Origin: Monomorium pharaonis
Lineage: Eukaryota > Arthropoda > Insecta > Hymenoptera > Formicidae
Assembly: GCF_013373865.1 (NCBI RefSeq)
Contig: NC_050474.1
Span: forward strand, 20,937,116-21,001,115
Length of the DNA stretch: 64,000 nt
Direction of reading: 5' to 3'
Part shown: piece by piece, positions 1 to 13,013 of the stretch
Layout of the letters: every line of letters begins with the position of its first letter
Position numbering within the stretch: the stretch's first letter is position 1
Notes under the pieces: model-generated
Told to the model about the DNA's origin: nothing
The model's database searches: none
What the model saw: the letters and a program-made list of their open reading frames with translations, nothing else
Program-made: the position numbers and the translations under genes

Positions 1-540
1 ATCCATTTCAGTGCGATCTTACGTGCACTGATATTTTTCGTATTATTTCTACCTGGCCGCATTACGTGTATCTTTTACGTACGAATAGATATTATATCTG
101 GTTTTATCCCTTTTATATTTTATTATAAAAATATCCTATTTAGTCACCCTACTTGCACTCAGCTGTACGAAATATATTCGCTACTACCTATACACTGACG
201 TATTACACGCAGAAAAATATCGTTCTAATACTACGAAAAGCGATTGCTTAATTTTATATTTTTTATTTTTATATTTTTTATTTTTTAAAGTAAAATAATC
301 ATCTTGCATAATAATTTTAAATAAATTCTGTGTATACAATGAAAAATACATACTAAATGTAAATTAAATCAATTAAATAAAAGTTACTTCATAAGTTTAA
401 ACATTTATTATGAGCATTAAATTTATTAAAAATGTATTCTAAAGTTTAATAATTTAATTTACCTCAATTAATCACTTATCTCAATCAATAAAGTATAAAT
501 TCATTTTTTACATACATGATAATAATTTTCCTAAAGTGAG
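1..540. other. AT-rich flank of the satellite array with a diverged monomer relic
   Basis: No exon is visible. Around 149-205 the order of words (ctacttgca, cagc, gtacg, tactac, gacgta) follows the GC-richer third of the 197-bp monomer with many substitutions, so this looks like a decayed satellite copy at the array edge. The remaining sequence is plain AT-rich DNA. Confidence 0.5.
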
Positions 541-3500
541 GTCATTTTAAAATAATTATCAAGATAATATTATTTATTGAAGATAACTGTTACTAAAAAA
601 ATGAATTGGGTAATCGTTTTAATTATTTCTTATTAGAATTAATATTTTTCGATATGTATACACGTCAACTCATACTACTTGCAAGCAGCCGTACGTATCC
701 AAGTAGTCCGTTACTACTTATTCTCAGACGTACTTCGGTCATTTTAAAATAATTATCAAGATAATATTATTTATTGAAGATAACTGTTACTAAAAAAATG
801 AATTGGGTAATCGTTTTAATTATTTCTTATTAGAATTAATATTTTTTGATATGTATACACGTCAACTCATACTACTTGCAAGCAGCCGTATGTGTCCAAG
901 TAATCCGTTACTACTTACTCTCAGACGTACTTCGGTCATTTTAAAATAATTATCAAGATAATATTATTTATTGAAGATAACTGTTACTAAAAAAATGAAT
1001 TGGGTAATCGTTTTAATTATTTCTTATTAGAATTAATATTTTTCGATATGTATACACGTCAATTCATACTACTTGCAAGCAGCCGTATGTGTCCAAGTAA
1101 TCCGTTACTACTTACTCTCAGACGTACTTCGGTCATTTTAAAATAATTATTAAGATAATATTATTTATTGAAGATAACTGTTACTAAAAAAATGAATTGG
1201 GTAATCGTTTTAATTATTTCTTATTAGAATTAATATTTTTCGATATGTATACACGTCAACTCATACTACTTGCAAGCAGCCGTACGTATCCAAGTAGTCC
1301 GTTACTACTTATTCTCAGACGTACTTCGGTCATTTTTAAATAATTATCAAGATAATATTATTTATTGAAGATAACTGTTACTAAAAAAATGAATTGGGTA
1401 ATCGTTTTAATTATTTCTTATTAGAATTAATATTTTTCGATATGTATACACGTCAATTCATACTACTTGCAAGCAGCCGTATGTGTCCAAGTAATCCGTT
1501 ACTACTTACTCTCAGACGTACTTCGGTCATTTTAAAATAATTATCAAGATAATATTATTTATTGAAGATAACTGTTACTAAAAAAATGAATTGGGTAATC
1601 GTTTTAATTATTTCTTATTAGAATTAATATTTTTCGATATGTATACACGTCAACTCATACTACTTGCAAGCAGCCGTACGTATCCAAGTAGTCCGTTACT
1701 ACTTATTCTCAGACGTACTTCGGTCATTTTTAAATAATTATCAAGATAATATTATTTATTGAAGATAACTGTTACTAAAAAAATGAATTGGGTAATCGTT
1801 TTAATTATTTCTTATTAGAATTAATATTTTTCGATATGTATACACGTCAACTCATACTACTTGCAAGCAGCCGTACGTATCCAAGTAGTCCGTTACTACT
1901 TATTCTCAGACGTACTTCGGTCATTTTTAAATAATTATCAAGATAATATTATTTATTGAAGATAACTGTTACTAAAAAAATGAATTGGGTAATCGTTTTA
2001 ATTATTTCTTATTAGAATTAATATTTTTCGATATGTATACACGTCAACTCATACTACTTGCAAGCAGCCGTATGTGTCCAAGTAATCCGTTACTACTTAC
2101 TCTCAGACGTACTTTGATCATTTTAAAATAATTATCAAAATAATATTATTTATTGAAGATAACTGTTACTAAAAAAATGAATTGGGTAATCGTTTTAATT
2201 ATTTCTTATTAGAATTAATATTTTTCGATATGTATACACGTCAATTCATACTACTTGCAAGCAGCCGTATGTGTCCAAGTAATCCGTTACTACTTACTCT
2301 CAGACGTACTTCGGTCATTTTAAAATAATTATCAAGATAATATTATTTATTGAAGATAACTGTTACTAAAAAAATGAATTGGGTAATCGTTTTAATTATT
2401 TCTTATTAGAATTAATATTTTTCGATATGTATACACGTCAACTCATACTACTTGCAAGCAGCCGTACGTATCCAAGTAGTCCGTTACTACTTATTCTCAG
2501 ACGTACTTCGGTCATTTTTAAATAATTATCAAGATAATATTATTTATTGAAGATAACTGTTACTAAAAAAATGAATTGGGTAATCGTTTTAATTATTTCT
2601 TATTAGAATTAATATTTTTCGATATGTATACACGTCAACTCATACTACTTGCAAGCAGCCGTATGTGTCCAAGTAATCCGTTACTACTTACTCTCAGACG
2701 TACTTTGATCATTTTAAAATAATTATCAAAATAATATTATTTATTGAAGATAACTGTTACTAAAAAAATGAATTGGGTAATCGTTTTAATTATTTCTTAT
2801 TAGAATTAATATTTTTCGATATGTATACACGTCAACTTATACTACTTGCAAGCAGCCGTACGTGTTCAAGTAGTCCGTTACTACTTACTCTCAGACGTAC
2901 TTCGGTCATTTTAAAATAATTATCAAGATAATATTATTTATTGAAGATAACTGTTACTAAAAAAATGAATTGGGTAATCGTTTTAATTATTTCTTATTAG
3001 AATTAATATTTTTCGATATGTATACACGTCAACTCATACTACTTGCAAGCAGCCGTACGTATCCAAGTAGTCCGTTACTACTTATTCTCAGACGTACTTC
3101 GGTCATTTTTAAATAATTATCAAGATAATATTATTTATTGAAGATAACTGTTACTAAAAAAATGAATTGGGTAATCGTTTTAATTATTTCTTATTAGAAT
3201 TAATATTTTTCGATATGTATACACGTCAACTCATACTACTTGCAAGCAGCCGTATGTGTCCAAGTAATCCGTTACTACTTACTCTCAGACGTACTTTGAT
3301 CATTTTAAAATAATTATCAAAATAATATTATTTATTGAAGATAACTGTTACTAAAAAAATGAATTGGGTAATCGTTTTAATTATTTCTTATTAGAATTAA
3401 TATTTTTCGATATGTATACACGTCAACTTATACTACTTGCAAGCAGCCGTACGTGTTCAAGTAGTCCGTTACTACTTACTCTCAGACGTACTTCGGTCAT

Positions 3501-4084
3501 TTTAAAATAATTATCAAGATAATATTATTTATTGAAGATAACTGTTACTAAAAAAATGAATTGGGTAATCGTTTTAATTATTTCTTATTAGAATTAATAT
3601 TTTTCAATATGTATACACGTCAATTCATACTACTTGCAAGCAGCCATACGTGTCCAAGTAGTCCGTTACTACTTACTCTCAGACGTACTTTGGTCATTTT
3701 AAAATAATTATCAAGATAATATTATTTATTGAAGATAACTGTTACTAAAAAAATGAATTGGGTAATCGTTTTAATTATTTCTTATTAGAATTAATATTTT
3801 TCGATATGTATACACGTCAACTCATACTACTTGCAAGCAGCCGTATGTGTCCAAGTAATCCGTTACTACTTACTCTCAGACGTACTTCGATCATTTTAAA
3901 ATAATTATCAAGATAATATTATTTATTGAAGATAACTGTTACTAAAAAAATGAATTGGGTAATCGTTTTAATTATTTCTTATTAGAATTAATATTTTTCG
4001 ATATGTATACACGTCAATTCATACTACTTGCAAGCAGCCGTATGTGTCCAAGTAATCCGTTACTACTTACTCTCAGACGTACTT
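541..4084. repeat. 197-bp tandem satellite, 18 head-to-tail copies
   Basis: The block starting gtcattttaaaataattatc recurs at 541, 738, 935, 1132 and so on to 3890, always exactly 197 bp apart (3349 bp for 17 steps), giving 18 monomers. Each has an AT-rich part of about 130 bp and a more GC-rich end with several CpG sites. Roughly the stretch from monomer offset 24 to 109 is identical in all copies. Differences cluster in the first 25 and last 85 bp and form linked variants, for example gtacgtatcc with ttattctc, or gtatgtgtcc with ttactctc. Copies starting at 2314, 2511 and 2708 repeat as 2905, 3102 and 3299, a 591-bp higher-order unit. No transposon ends or long reading frames are present. 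Confidence 0.97.
2314..3495. repeat. Two copies of a 591-bp higher-order satellite repeat (3 monomers each)
   Basis: Monomer types run A-B-C at 2314, 2511 and 2708 and again at 2905, 3102 and 3299. Type A carries gtacgtatcc. Type B starts with gtcatttttaaa, carries gtatgtgtcc and ends ctttgatc. Type C starts atcatttt, has tcaaaataat, and carries caacttat and gtacgtgttc. The preceding three copies (1723, 1920, 2117) share the first two types but not C. Confidence 0.85.
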
Positions 4085-5394
4085 AATACTTCTGATTGTA
4101 CTACTTAAATGCTTTATCTGAGAAAATATCGAACTCGGAGGAATCAATTCGGCGAAAATATCCATTAATTATATTATCCTCAATAATCGATGACGGTTTT
4201 TTTTTAAGCATGCAGAAGCTAGACTGAGAAAGAAAGGTTCAAAAAATTGCAGTCGCGCTTTCGAAAGCAATACCTGGCATGGTGCCGCCATATCCCGATT
4301 TCTTTCGTTTATCTTCGAGAGCTCGACAGAATTTTCATTTGCCGGTGGAAATCGAGGATCACGATTGAGGAGGAAGAAGCCTCGACGGATGACACGGCAT
4401 CGCGTAGACGACAGATGTATCGCCGACTTTACTTGTTTGCATGCTCGTCAGCGAGAGATAATTAGATTTTCACGAGATCTCGTTATATTAGAACAGGACG
4501 GTTCTATTTGCGAATTTTAACGAGGATGATATCATTTGATAAGCGAATTCAACAGTGGCACACACGACCTATTCCAGAGTCCGTTGATCCCGGTGTGCCG
4601 GTAAGGCCTAATATGAAATGTATTGATATTGACTCTTGATTTCGTTTCCTATATTCCGTACGTTTTCCGCAAGCAGCATCGCTGAGATCGATGGTAGACC
4701 TCGAAATTGAGATATTTCAGTCTTGAGCGTAGAAGTATTATTAATCACGTGTGTTGAGATTTTTTTTTTTAAAGGACGTTTCCGCGAATGTTATTAGATA
4801 GAGTATCGTAGCGAGTTGATATTCGAGACGTTGTGCTAATGTAATGCAACAATGAATTGTCTATGACACGGGTGTGCATAAGCATGCATTCGCGTAGTTT
4901 AAAACTGTTCTCTGGTTACAATCCCCCTCTTCCCCTTTTCTGCGAGAGCGACTTGGAATGACGATGGAAGAATGTAAAAGTGATACTCCTCCTTACTACG
5001 TGTCTTTTTCTATTTTCGTATCATTACGGTACATTGTCACGGTATCGTTTGCGTTTGTCGTTGTTTGGAAGCATTTTATATTACATCCGTTTTACAGGCT
5101 CTGTTTACTTGGAATGGTGCTTGCGTTGTTACGTTCTTTATGATAATGATCAACTTTGCATTTTTGCATGATATTACGTTCATCATATACTCGTACTATA
5201 TTATATGTATTATATTTTCTCAACATATATTTATATAGTTCAATTTATACTACTCTCATGTATTTTAGACGGACAATTTTTCTTTCGTTAAAATACCTTT
5301 CCCTTTAAATTTTCTCTTTATCGTATTTTGCCGATTATATAATTTACGTAGATTATTTAGTTAGACAATTTGTTTTACATAGATTTACTAATAA

Positions 5395-5425
<31 letters not shown>

Positions 5426-6317
5426 TCTTATTAAAAAATGCATGCTGTTCTTTATTTTCACTTTCCTGAATATTATTTTCCAAATTATTATTTTCTTGAC
5501 ACATGTTTAACATTGCTTGAATTTTTAAATCAAATTCGAAGTAGTTAATTGCGGAAAAATCCAATTCCATTTAGTTTTTATATTTATACATAACATATAC
5601 ATAACATCGTCAATTCAAGTAATTTAGCCGTAGCCTTAATGGATTCTGTAGTATAACATTTATAATTTTTTTTCAGCAAATTGTGTAAGTATAATATAAT
5701 CTAGTTGAAAGAAAGAGATGCATGCATTATATAATTACCAACACATTAGAAAAACGTTAATTTAGTCATTGCCGTTGGTATTTGTCACCGTTTATATCGC
5801 ACTAGAGTATCGATCCAATGTTTGCATATACATATATATAGGGAACGAATGTTAAAATAAATAACCTGTCAGATCATATATATTTTTAGACCGAATTGAT
5901 AAAAGATAAAATCGTGGCTGGACTATGAAATGAAAATCAATATCGTTTGACGGTTTTACATGACATTATCTTTAGGAAACAACAAGATAACGCGGGATAA
6001 ATTGCATATTACTCTCAATATTCCGCAAATTAAATTAAAAGAAATTTGTTATAAATATAGCATTGACTACGCTGTTCTTGATTTTAGCCATCATGGTCGT
6101 GCTTAATTGATAGAAATGTAAAATGTATTTGTCGCAAAAGCATTCTCGACGATCATTGACCGATTTAACACGATGGCATCATTGTAAATTCTTGGGGGAG
6201 GGGGGGGGGAAGAAATGAGATAAACGGTGACGGAAACGAGGGGGCATCGACTAAGATTCTGGCGAATACAAATTCGAACGACTGGAAGATTCTAAGCCAA
6301 TCGGTTCGTATTTTTAG
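4085..6317 (+). other. Intron 3' part upstream of the first visible Dscam-like exon
   Basis: This stretch runs from the satellite edge to the acceptor at 6316-6317. It contains a short (CT)n tract near 5397-5430 and AT-rich sequence. I looked for Ig-domain exons (Cys and Trp framework residues next to splice sites) on the plus strand and found none. Short open frames at 4247-4465 and 4958-5171 have no recognisable domain and no splice context. Confidence 0.6.
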
Positions 6318-6437
6318 TACCTCCGAGGTGGACCGTGGAACCTATCGACCAGAACGCGGTTGTAGGTCACGGCGTCTCCATCGCCTGTCAGGCCGAAGGA
6401 TTCCCCATTCCGACTGTGACTTGGAAGCAATCTATCG
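6318..6437 (+). CDS. Dscam-like: Dscam-like exon: start of Ig8-type domain
   Basis: Encodes PPRWTVEPIDQNAVVGHGVS followed by the B-strand Cys (IACQAEGFP) and the core Trp (VTWKQ). The PPRW..EP start is typical of the Dscam Ig after the variable Ig7. The acceptor is tttttag and the donor is gtaagt, with phase 1 at both ends. The phase-1 start shows that a coding exon lies upstream of the window. Confidence 0.93.
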
Positions 6438-8001
6438 GTAAGTCACGACTCCTTAAAGGTGGGATCTCGGAAGTAACTCCTCTCTCTCCCTCGCCCCTTT
6501 CCCAGCGGGCGGCGTTACGAGAGATGTATTGCGCCTCGAATGCGCCGCGAGAAACGAGAACGCTCATTCGCACCTGATCTCTCTCTTTCTAAATTTAAAA
6601 CGGATATCTTTAATGGAGGCAGTGCCGTTCGATTATTTTTAAATAGAAACAACTGCTAGCCGGACAATTAATCTTGCAGCTCATCGTCTCCTCATAAATA
6701 GTCGCAGATACGAGTGAAATATTTGTGGCTGCTTTATCTCGTTTTCGACACACGTACGTCGTCGATATGCGTGTTGAAAAATTCACATTTCGAAAAATTC
6801 ATATTTCAAATGTCACGCCGACATTACGATTATTATTTATTCAGAATCGACTCGACTCGGGGGGTAGTTCGACGAAGTATGACGCGGAGGTATTATCACG
6901 CTTTCTAATAATTTCCTCCTGCAGCCGATTAAGCGAGAACTTTGTTTGCGCGGGCATTACGTAATTTTCATTTAAGTTACGACCGACGGGGCGTCGACTC
7001 GGGGGGGAGAAAAAAGGGCGCGCCGGGAGCAGTAATCAATCACGAATTTTGCTGAATCGCCGGTCGTCGTCTCGTCGCGGACGGATATCCGATCGTAGTC
7101 AGAAATAAGTCCCACCCACCCGTAGAACCGTATAATTAACTTCGTCAATTCGCCGAGCGTGGATTCGATGTGGCGCACTTTCGCGAGGTACTTTTCTTCC
7201 CGCCTCTCTCTATTTTCCTCTGTCGCAATTTCGACGTCACTTTGGCGCGGAATGCACCTTCCGCCGTTCAGCGGTATACTTTCGCGAGCCAATCGTTTCC
7301 TTGCCGGCGGCTATTCGGGTCGCAAAAAAAAAGCGCTTTGTGCGTCTTCGACATATATTACGCGCGGTGTACGGTTACATTCGCGACGACGAGACCGCGT
7401 TACGTACGTCAAAAATATTCCACAATATTTTTTGTTAATTTTAATTAACCGCGGCAAGCAAACAAACGCAAACACACGTTTGTCCATAAAACGCTTTCAG
7501 TGAGTTAGTCGGTGTAATCGTATTATGTGTACGCAAGTAAGCGTTTTCCACCGCACGTTCCATGTTATATTCCGCGGTGTATAATTTAAGCGTTCTCTCG
7601 TTACTCAAATATTAATCCGTAAAAGTTCTCCCCCATCGTCCGAACACGTATCTCAAAGTTGCCGCGAGAAGGAGGGGAGGAAAAAGCGGATATCGCATGG
7701 ATATTTATGTTTTTTCATCGTGCACTATGTATCGGGAAGGATGTGTCGGGAATCATCGATTCGCCGTGCCGACAGCGGTATCGAGCGCCGAAGAAAAGAA
7801 GCTCGTCTCTCGCGTGTCTCGGGGAAAGGCACCCTCCCCCTCCTCCTCCCCCCGTCACGATTCGTATTAGACGAACGAGCACAAACGTGAAGCGGCGGGA
7901 TGGTTTTATTAAACTCCGCGTAATGTTGTAACTACTTGCCGCCGTCGCCGAGTCGAGTGTACAAACGCAATTTGCATTTCGGTCGGGAATGCGCGCGTTG
8001 C

Positions 8002-8068
<67 letters not shown>

Positions 8069-8301
8069 GCGCGCGCCGCGTAAGTTTTCGATAAGACATA
8101 ATTTCTCGGAAGACCCCCCGCGAAAAGACTGATTACTCAAAAGCGACGCTTTCAAAATGTTGGGTTTACCTTGCCCGATGGGAGTTCTCGCGAAGTAAAT
8201 CTTTGCCGTTTGAAGTTACGAAGGTGGTACATACTTTGATACGTTTCCCGCTCTGCGTCCGTTTATTTATGAAAAGATGGAATAAGCGAATAAAGTCTAC
8301 G

Positions 8302-8343
<42 letters not shown>

Positions 8344-11300
8344 AGCGAGGTATTCCCAGGCATTCGCCTCGTGTATTTAGCTTCAAACACCCTACGCGCG
8401 TTTCAGGATCATTTGAACATTCATGTATTCAGAGTCGCGCTTATAGAACATCTTGCGCGCTTAAGGAACTTTTTTCCGCGTTATTTCTCGGTATTTAAGT
8501 CGGTGTACAACAGGATGCTTTGTAACGGGGGCGTAAACAGGGTGATACCTCATGCTGCGAAACTGAGAAATAATTTTTCACCCCTCAGCGGGAAACTTAA
8601 TGTTATTTTTTCGCAGTTTATAAAGTTCTGAAATTAAATATCTTGGTAGCTGAGTGTGCCTCCAAGTCGAAACGGTGTTAGAAGTAAAGTTTACTTGAAA
8701 TTACGGGAGGAATAAGATCTCTCTCTTATCTATCGCGCGTCTATGCCTTTTCCTCCGAGAATTTCTTTTCTTTTCTTTTCTTTTCTTACTCCAGTTTTTG
8801 ATCCCGTCGATAAAATGTACAGCGTGAATTTTCATCATTTGCACACTTCTCAGTCTCCAACATGATTTGCGCGCAGGATTCCCGACAGGGCTCGTAAAAC
8901 GTTAGCGTAATAATTTTCCACGGGCGTGTCTATTATGCAAAAAAAAAAAAAACGTATGTTTGCGCATTTAGGTGAGACTCCTACAGGAGGTGACTACAGA
9001 GAGCTGGGATATGGCACGGAGAGCGCCGGGGTGGCCAGAAACGGATCCCTAGTGATCCCGCGGGTATCGCGGGATCACGCCGGATTCTATCTATGCCAGG
9101 CGAGCAACGGCATCGGGCCCGGCCTCAGCAAGCTCATTCGGCTAACGGTTCATGGTAAAATATTCACGCAACCTAGAGAGTTACCGCCGCCGCCGCCGCC
9201 GCCGCCGTCTGGATCCCGGAACCAGGTGGTATCTGGGATTCGGGTAGAGTCGCGCTGGAGTGATCGAAACCGCGTGGCTCTTACCGCCAGAAAGTTTTCC
9301 GCGAAAATCATGTCGACCGCACCAAAAGCCTTTCATATTGCAGAATATCGTCCGCGGTCATTATCAGAAATCATATAACTCCTCCTCCCGCTGAAATTAT
9401 CTTTGGAGACTTAATGGAGAGGGCGGTATAGAAATTTAATTTGTTATTACATGATATTCATACGCGGGCGGCGATATGTAATGCAACAGTCATGAATTTA
9501 ATAAATTTGTTAATTTGAATTCGCGCATACACACGGCCATGTCCGTCCGGAAATTCAATAGCATTACTACAATATTCGTCACTGAATAATTGCTTCGCAT
9601 CACTGGATGAAATCCTCTCTGTGAGAGGGATACACACGTACGCATAGGGATACACACGCGTTCATTCGGAATAGCATCATGCGTCGATAATTGATCTTTT
9701 TTTCGCTTGGCTACGAAATAAACGCGCATTCAACAAAGTACCGTAGATTGGCCATGCGATTTCGACGCAAAACAAAATTGAATTGCCCGTTTATAATTAC
9801 AAAAAGGGACATCTGTGAATTATTGTGAAAATTGGTTTTATTGTCTTGTCTTTTATTTGATGTTCGTTGTGTTCGCGCGAACTTTCTAATGAAAAATTCT
9901 CACTGCAGCGGGCCCTCAGGTGACAGTAAGGACAAGGCAGGAATCAGTGCGACGAGGGGAAAGCGTAATATTGCGCTGTGAGGCTGAGGGAGACGCGCCT
10001 CTTGATCTTAGTTGGCGTGTTCGTGACAGCAAGATCGATCCTAATTACGACGTTAGGTTCGTATCGGAATTAATTATGCGTCTTTCGCGTGAAAGCTCAC
10101 AGGTTTGAAATACGCATACCGTTTGACGCGAGCACCATTTTGATGCTCCATTATTATCCCGCATTAATTCGCGGAACGTACAAAGCAGAAATTCAATTTG
10201 CTATTTCTAGGATCCTCTTTAGACACGAAATTCGTATCTAATTGCATGTATTTAAAATTCTGTTTTATACATTAAAACGTAATTCATATTAAAACTGCAT
10301 GGAAAGAATGGTTTTATTGAAAATTTAAAAATTTAGCTAAGCCCCCAAGATCAGAAAATAAACTTTTTGTTAGATTACCAAAATAATTATATAGAATGTT
10401 TTCGCAGCATTACCATTACACGCTTGACCGCTTTAAATAATTATTTGATCGTAATAACATTTTTAGATCTGTACTGAGCTAAATATTTCAATATTTCAAA
10501 ACCGTTCTTTTCATTTTAGCCCGGATATAAGTGTTTATTTTTCATTTTACGTATAAGAAAATCATTCTATATTTGAAATGGATTTTATGATAAATTTCGT
10601 CACAAGTCTACCTACAATTCTAATATTAAATTATTCTGGGTATTCAATGCATTTTACACAGAGTTACATATTTTAACATTTTACAAAATATACCAATTTC
10701 ACTTTTAAACCACTATGCGTATAGTATATAATAAAGAATTTTACTGTCGCAATAAACTATCGCCGCTGTATATTATATTTCAAATGTGAAAATGACCAAA
10801 CTTTGCTACTATAACCAATTATTTGATTTTACCTCAAAACCTGTTTTGTTGGTAACGGGGAAACAGTACCGAGCAAATTTGTTTGTAGAAGCATTCGTGG
10901 GTTCGTTAATTTAATGCTAAAGCCAAGTAGTCTATCCCTGGAAAACACATTTTACTGGTGTAGCATTGCTATTTTGACCGAAATAAGAATTAATTTGCTA
11001 TTATAATGAACCAACATTTACAGATTCTGAAAATGATTTCAACTATTAAAATCAATATTTTTGGTCATCGAGTTATCTTACTATTCAATGTTTGATGAAA
11101 TTTACGATTGGTGACAATAGAGTGCGCAAAATAATCGAGATTTTCTTTTTCATAATTAATCTATCTTCAATAAGTTAACTTCAATAAGTGAGACTAGACT
11201 AGATATAGAAACAAATAAATAAAAAAGGTGATACAATTAAAAAACTCACAGATATGATTTTACTGATCGGTTGTCTATACTTAACGTATATTTTGCAGCA

Positions 11301-12965
11301 TTTTAAAAGCTTTTAATAAATTAATTTGTTATTAGTTAAAAAGGTTAAATATTGTAATATCAGATATCTGAAACATCAAGCTACAATTTCCAATATTCAT
11401 TTGCATATAAATCAATACTAAATGGGAATATAAATTTAAAAAAACTTAAATGATATTCTTTATATAAATTTACGCAGAAATATCAAGCAATTCTTCAGCT
11501 CTAATCGTTTCGAACGCGTCTCTATTTATTTATATTATGTTAACTTTATTTAACGGCGGAAATCTTAGGAATTTTGGTACTCAGGATCGCCACGCATATC
11601 GATTAATCGCGTGACCGCTTCTCTCTGGTTCAGGTACGCGGTAGACAATACGGCGGACGCGTCGGGACGCGTCACCACTGAGCTGCGGATCATACAGGCG
11701 AGCCACATGGACCGCGGCGACTACGTCTGCGTCGCCGCGAATGCGTACGGTCGCGACAAGGCGACGATCCACCTGCTCGTGCAGGAGCCGCCTGATTTCC
11801 CACGCAATCTACATGTGGCCGAGCACGGCAGCCGGTCGATCCTGCTGGCCTGGTCCTCACCGGCGACCGATCGGGACGCGAGCCACGTCAGCTCGCCCAT
11901 CACCAACTACATCGTGCAGTACAAGGAGGCGCAAGGTACAGACTATCCTACCTCCTTTCGTTTTGCCTTTTTCGGTGTATGCGCGCGAACCCCGGTCACT
12001 ATCGATCGAAAGCCGAGAGCATCTCGTTATAGATCGTTGCGTTCCTAGCCAACGGCACCAGTTCCTTGACACATTGACTGCCACATCATGTATGAGCCAT
12101 ACGCTCGATAGAGCAGTTTGCAGAATAATTACTGAAATTTGATTTTCAAATCGACATCTAAAATCTATATTTCCATTCCGTCAATTAAGCAACGCTCAAC
12201 ATATTGGAAATTGGAAATATATAGACCGACACAGAAATATATGTAGACTTGACTATAAAAATAATGGAGGTATCACAAAATTGAAAATACCGAGACTGGC
12301 ATAAATTTAATATTAAAGCTCATGGTTGGACCATGATAAAAATAATGGAGGTAGCTCACAAAGTCTTAAAGTTTCAAATGGGTATAAAAATTTTAATGTG
12401 AATTTTCTTAAACTTGAAGCTTGACAGTTACGACAGTGGTTACTTTGGGGAGTAATTTGGAAATTAATTTCTTTTGAAGTTACGACGCACATTTACGTGC
12501 AGATGATATTTTATACTTTTATTTAACACACATTTTACTGAATTTATAAACGGCGAATATAAATATTAATCAGACGAAAAATAAAAATAAATTGGGAATC
12601 ATGCAAATCAGCAGAAAAACGCTCCTATCCCCTTCAGATGATGTGGCGGTGAATGCGCCGTAATAGGGAGACTTTCCCGTGCTTTACAAATTTTCGATTT
12701 AACAATAAAAATTTAAATTTTAATTTGTCCGCTCCGATCTAACCCGCGATCAATAGTTAAACGTGGACGCGCGTAAATATGGAAGAGATTAAAAACGTTT
12801 GTTTAATTTCCTATTTACTGTTGGCGTACGCGATTAATTCCAACGGCTGGTGTAAATATCGCGTTATAGCAGCGTATATTGGTGAAAATAACACCAGATT
12901 TTTTTGTGCTTGCTCGACCGATGGTTGAAAGAGAAAAAGAGAGAGAGAGAGAGAGAAAGCGAAAA

Positions 12966-13013
<48 letters not shown>

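Noticed and set aside
4247..4465. Possible exon upstream of the first Dscam-like exon
   Set aside because: No Ig framework Cys or Trp pattern and no suitable acceptor and donor with matching phase.
7715..8155. 146-codon minus-strand open frame
   Set aside because: Its centre is the translated (CT)n microsatellite (Arg-Glu repeats) inside a Dscam-like intron.
11713..11724. RGD tripeptide in Ig9 (HMDRGDYVC) as an integrin site
   Set aside because: It lies in the F-strand DxGxYxC motif of the Ig fold, where the acidic residue and Gly are structural.
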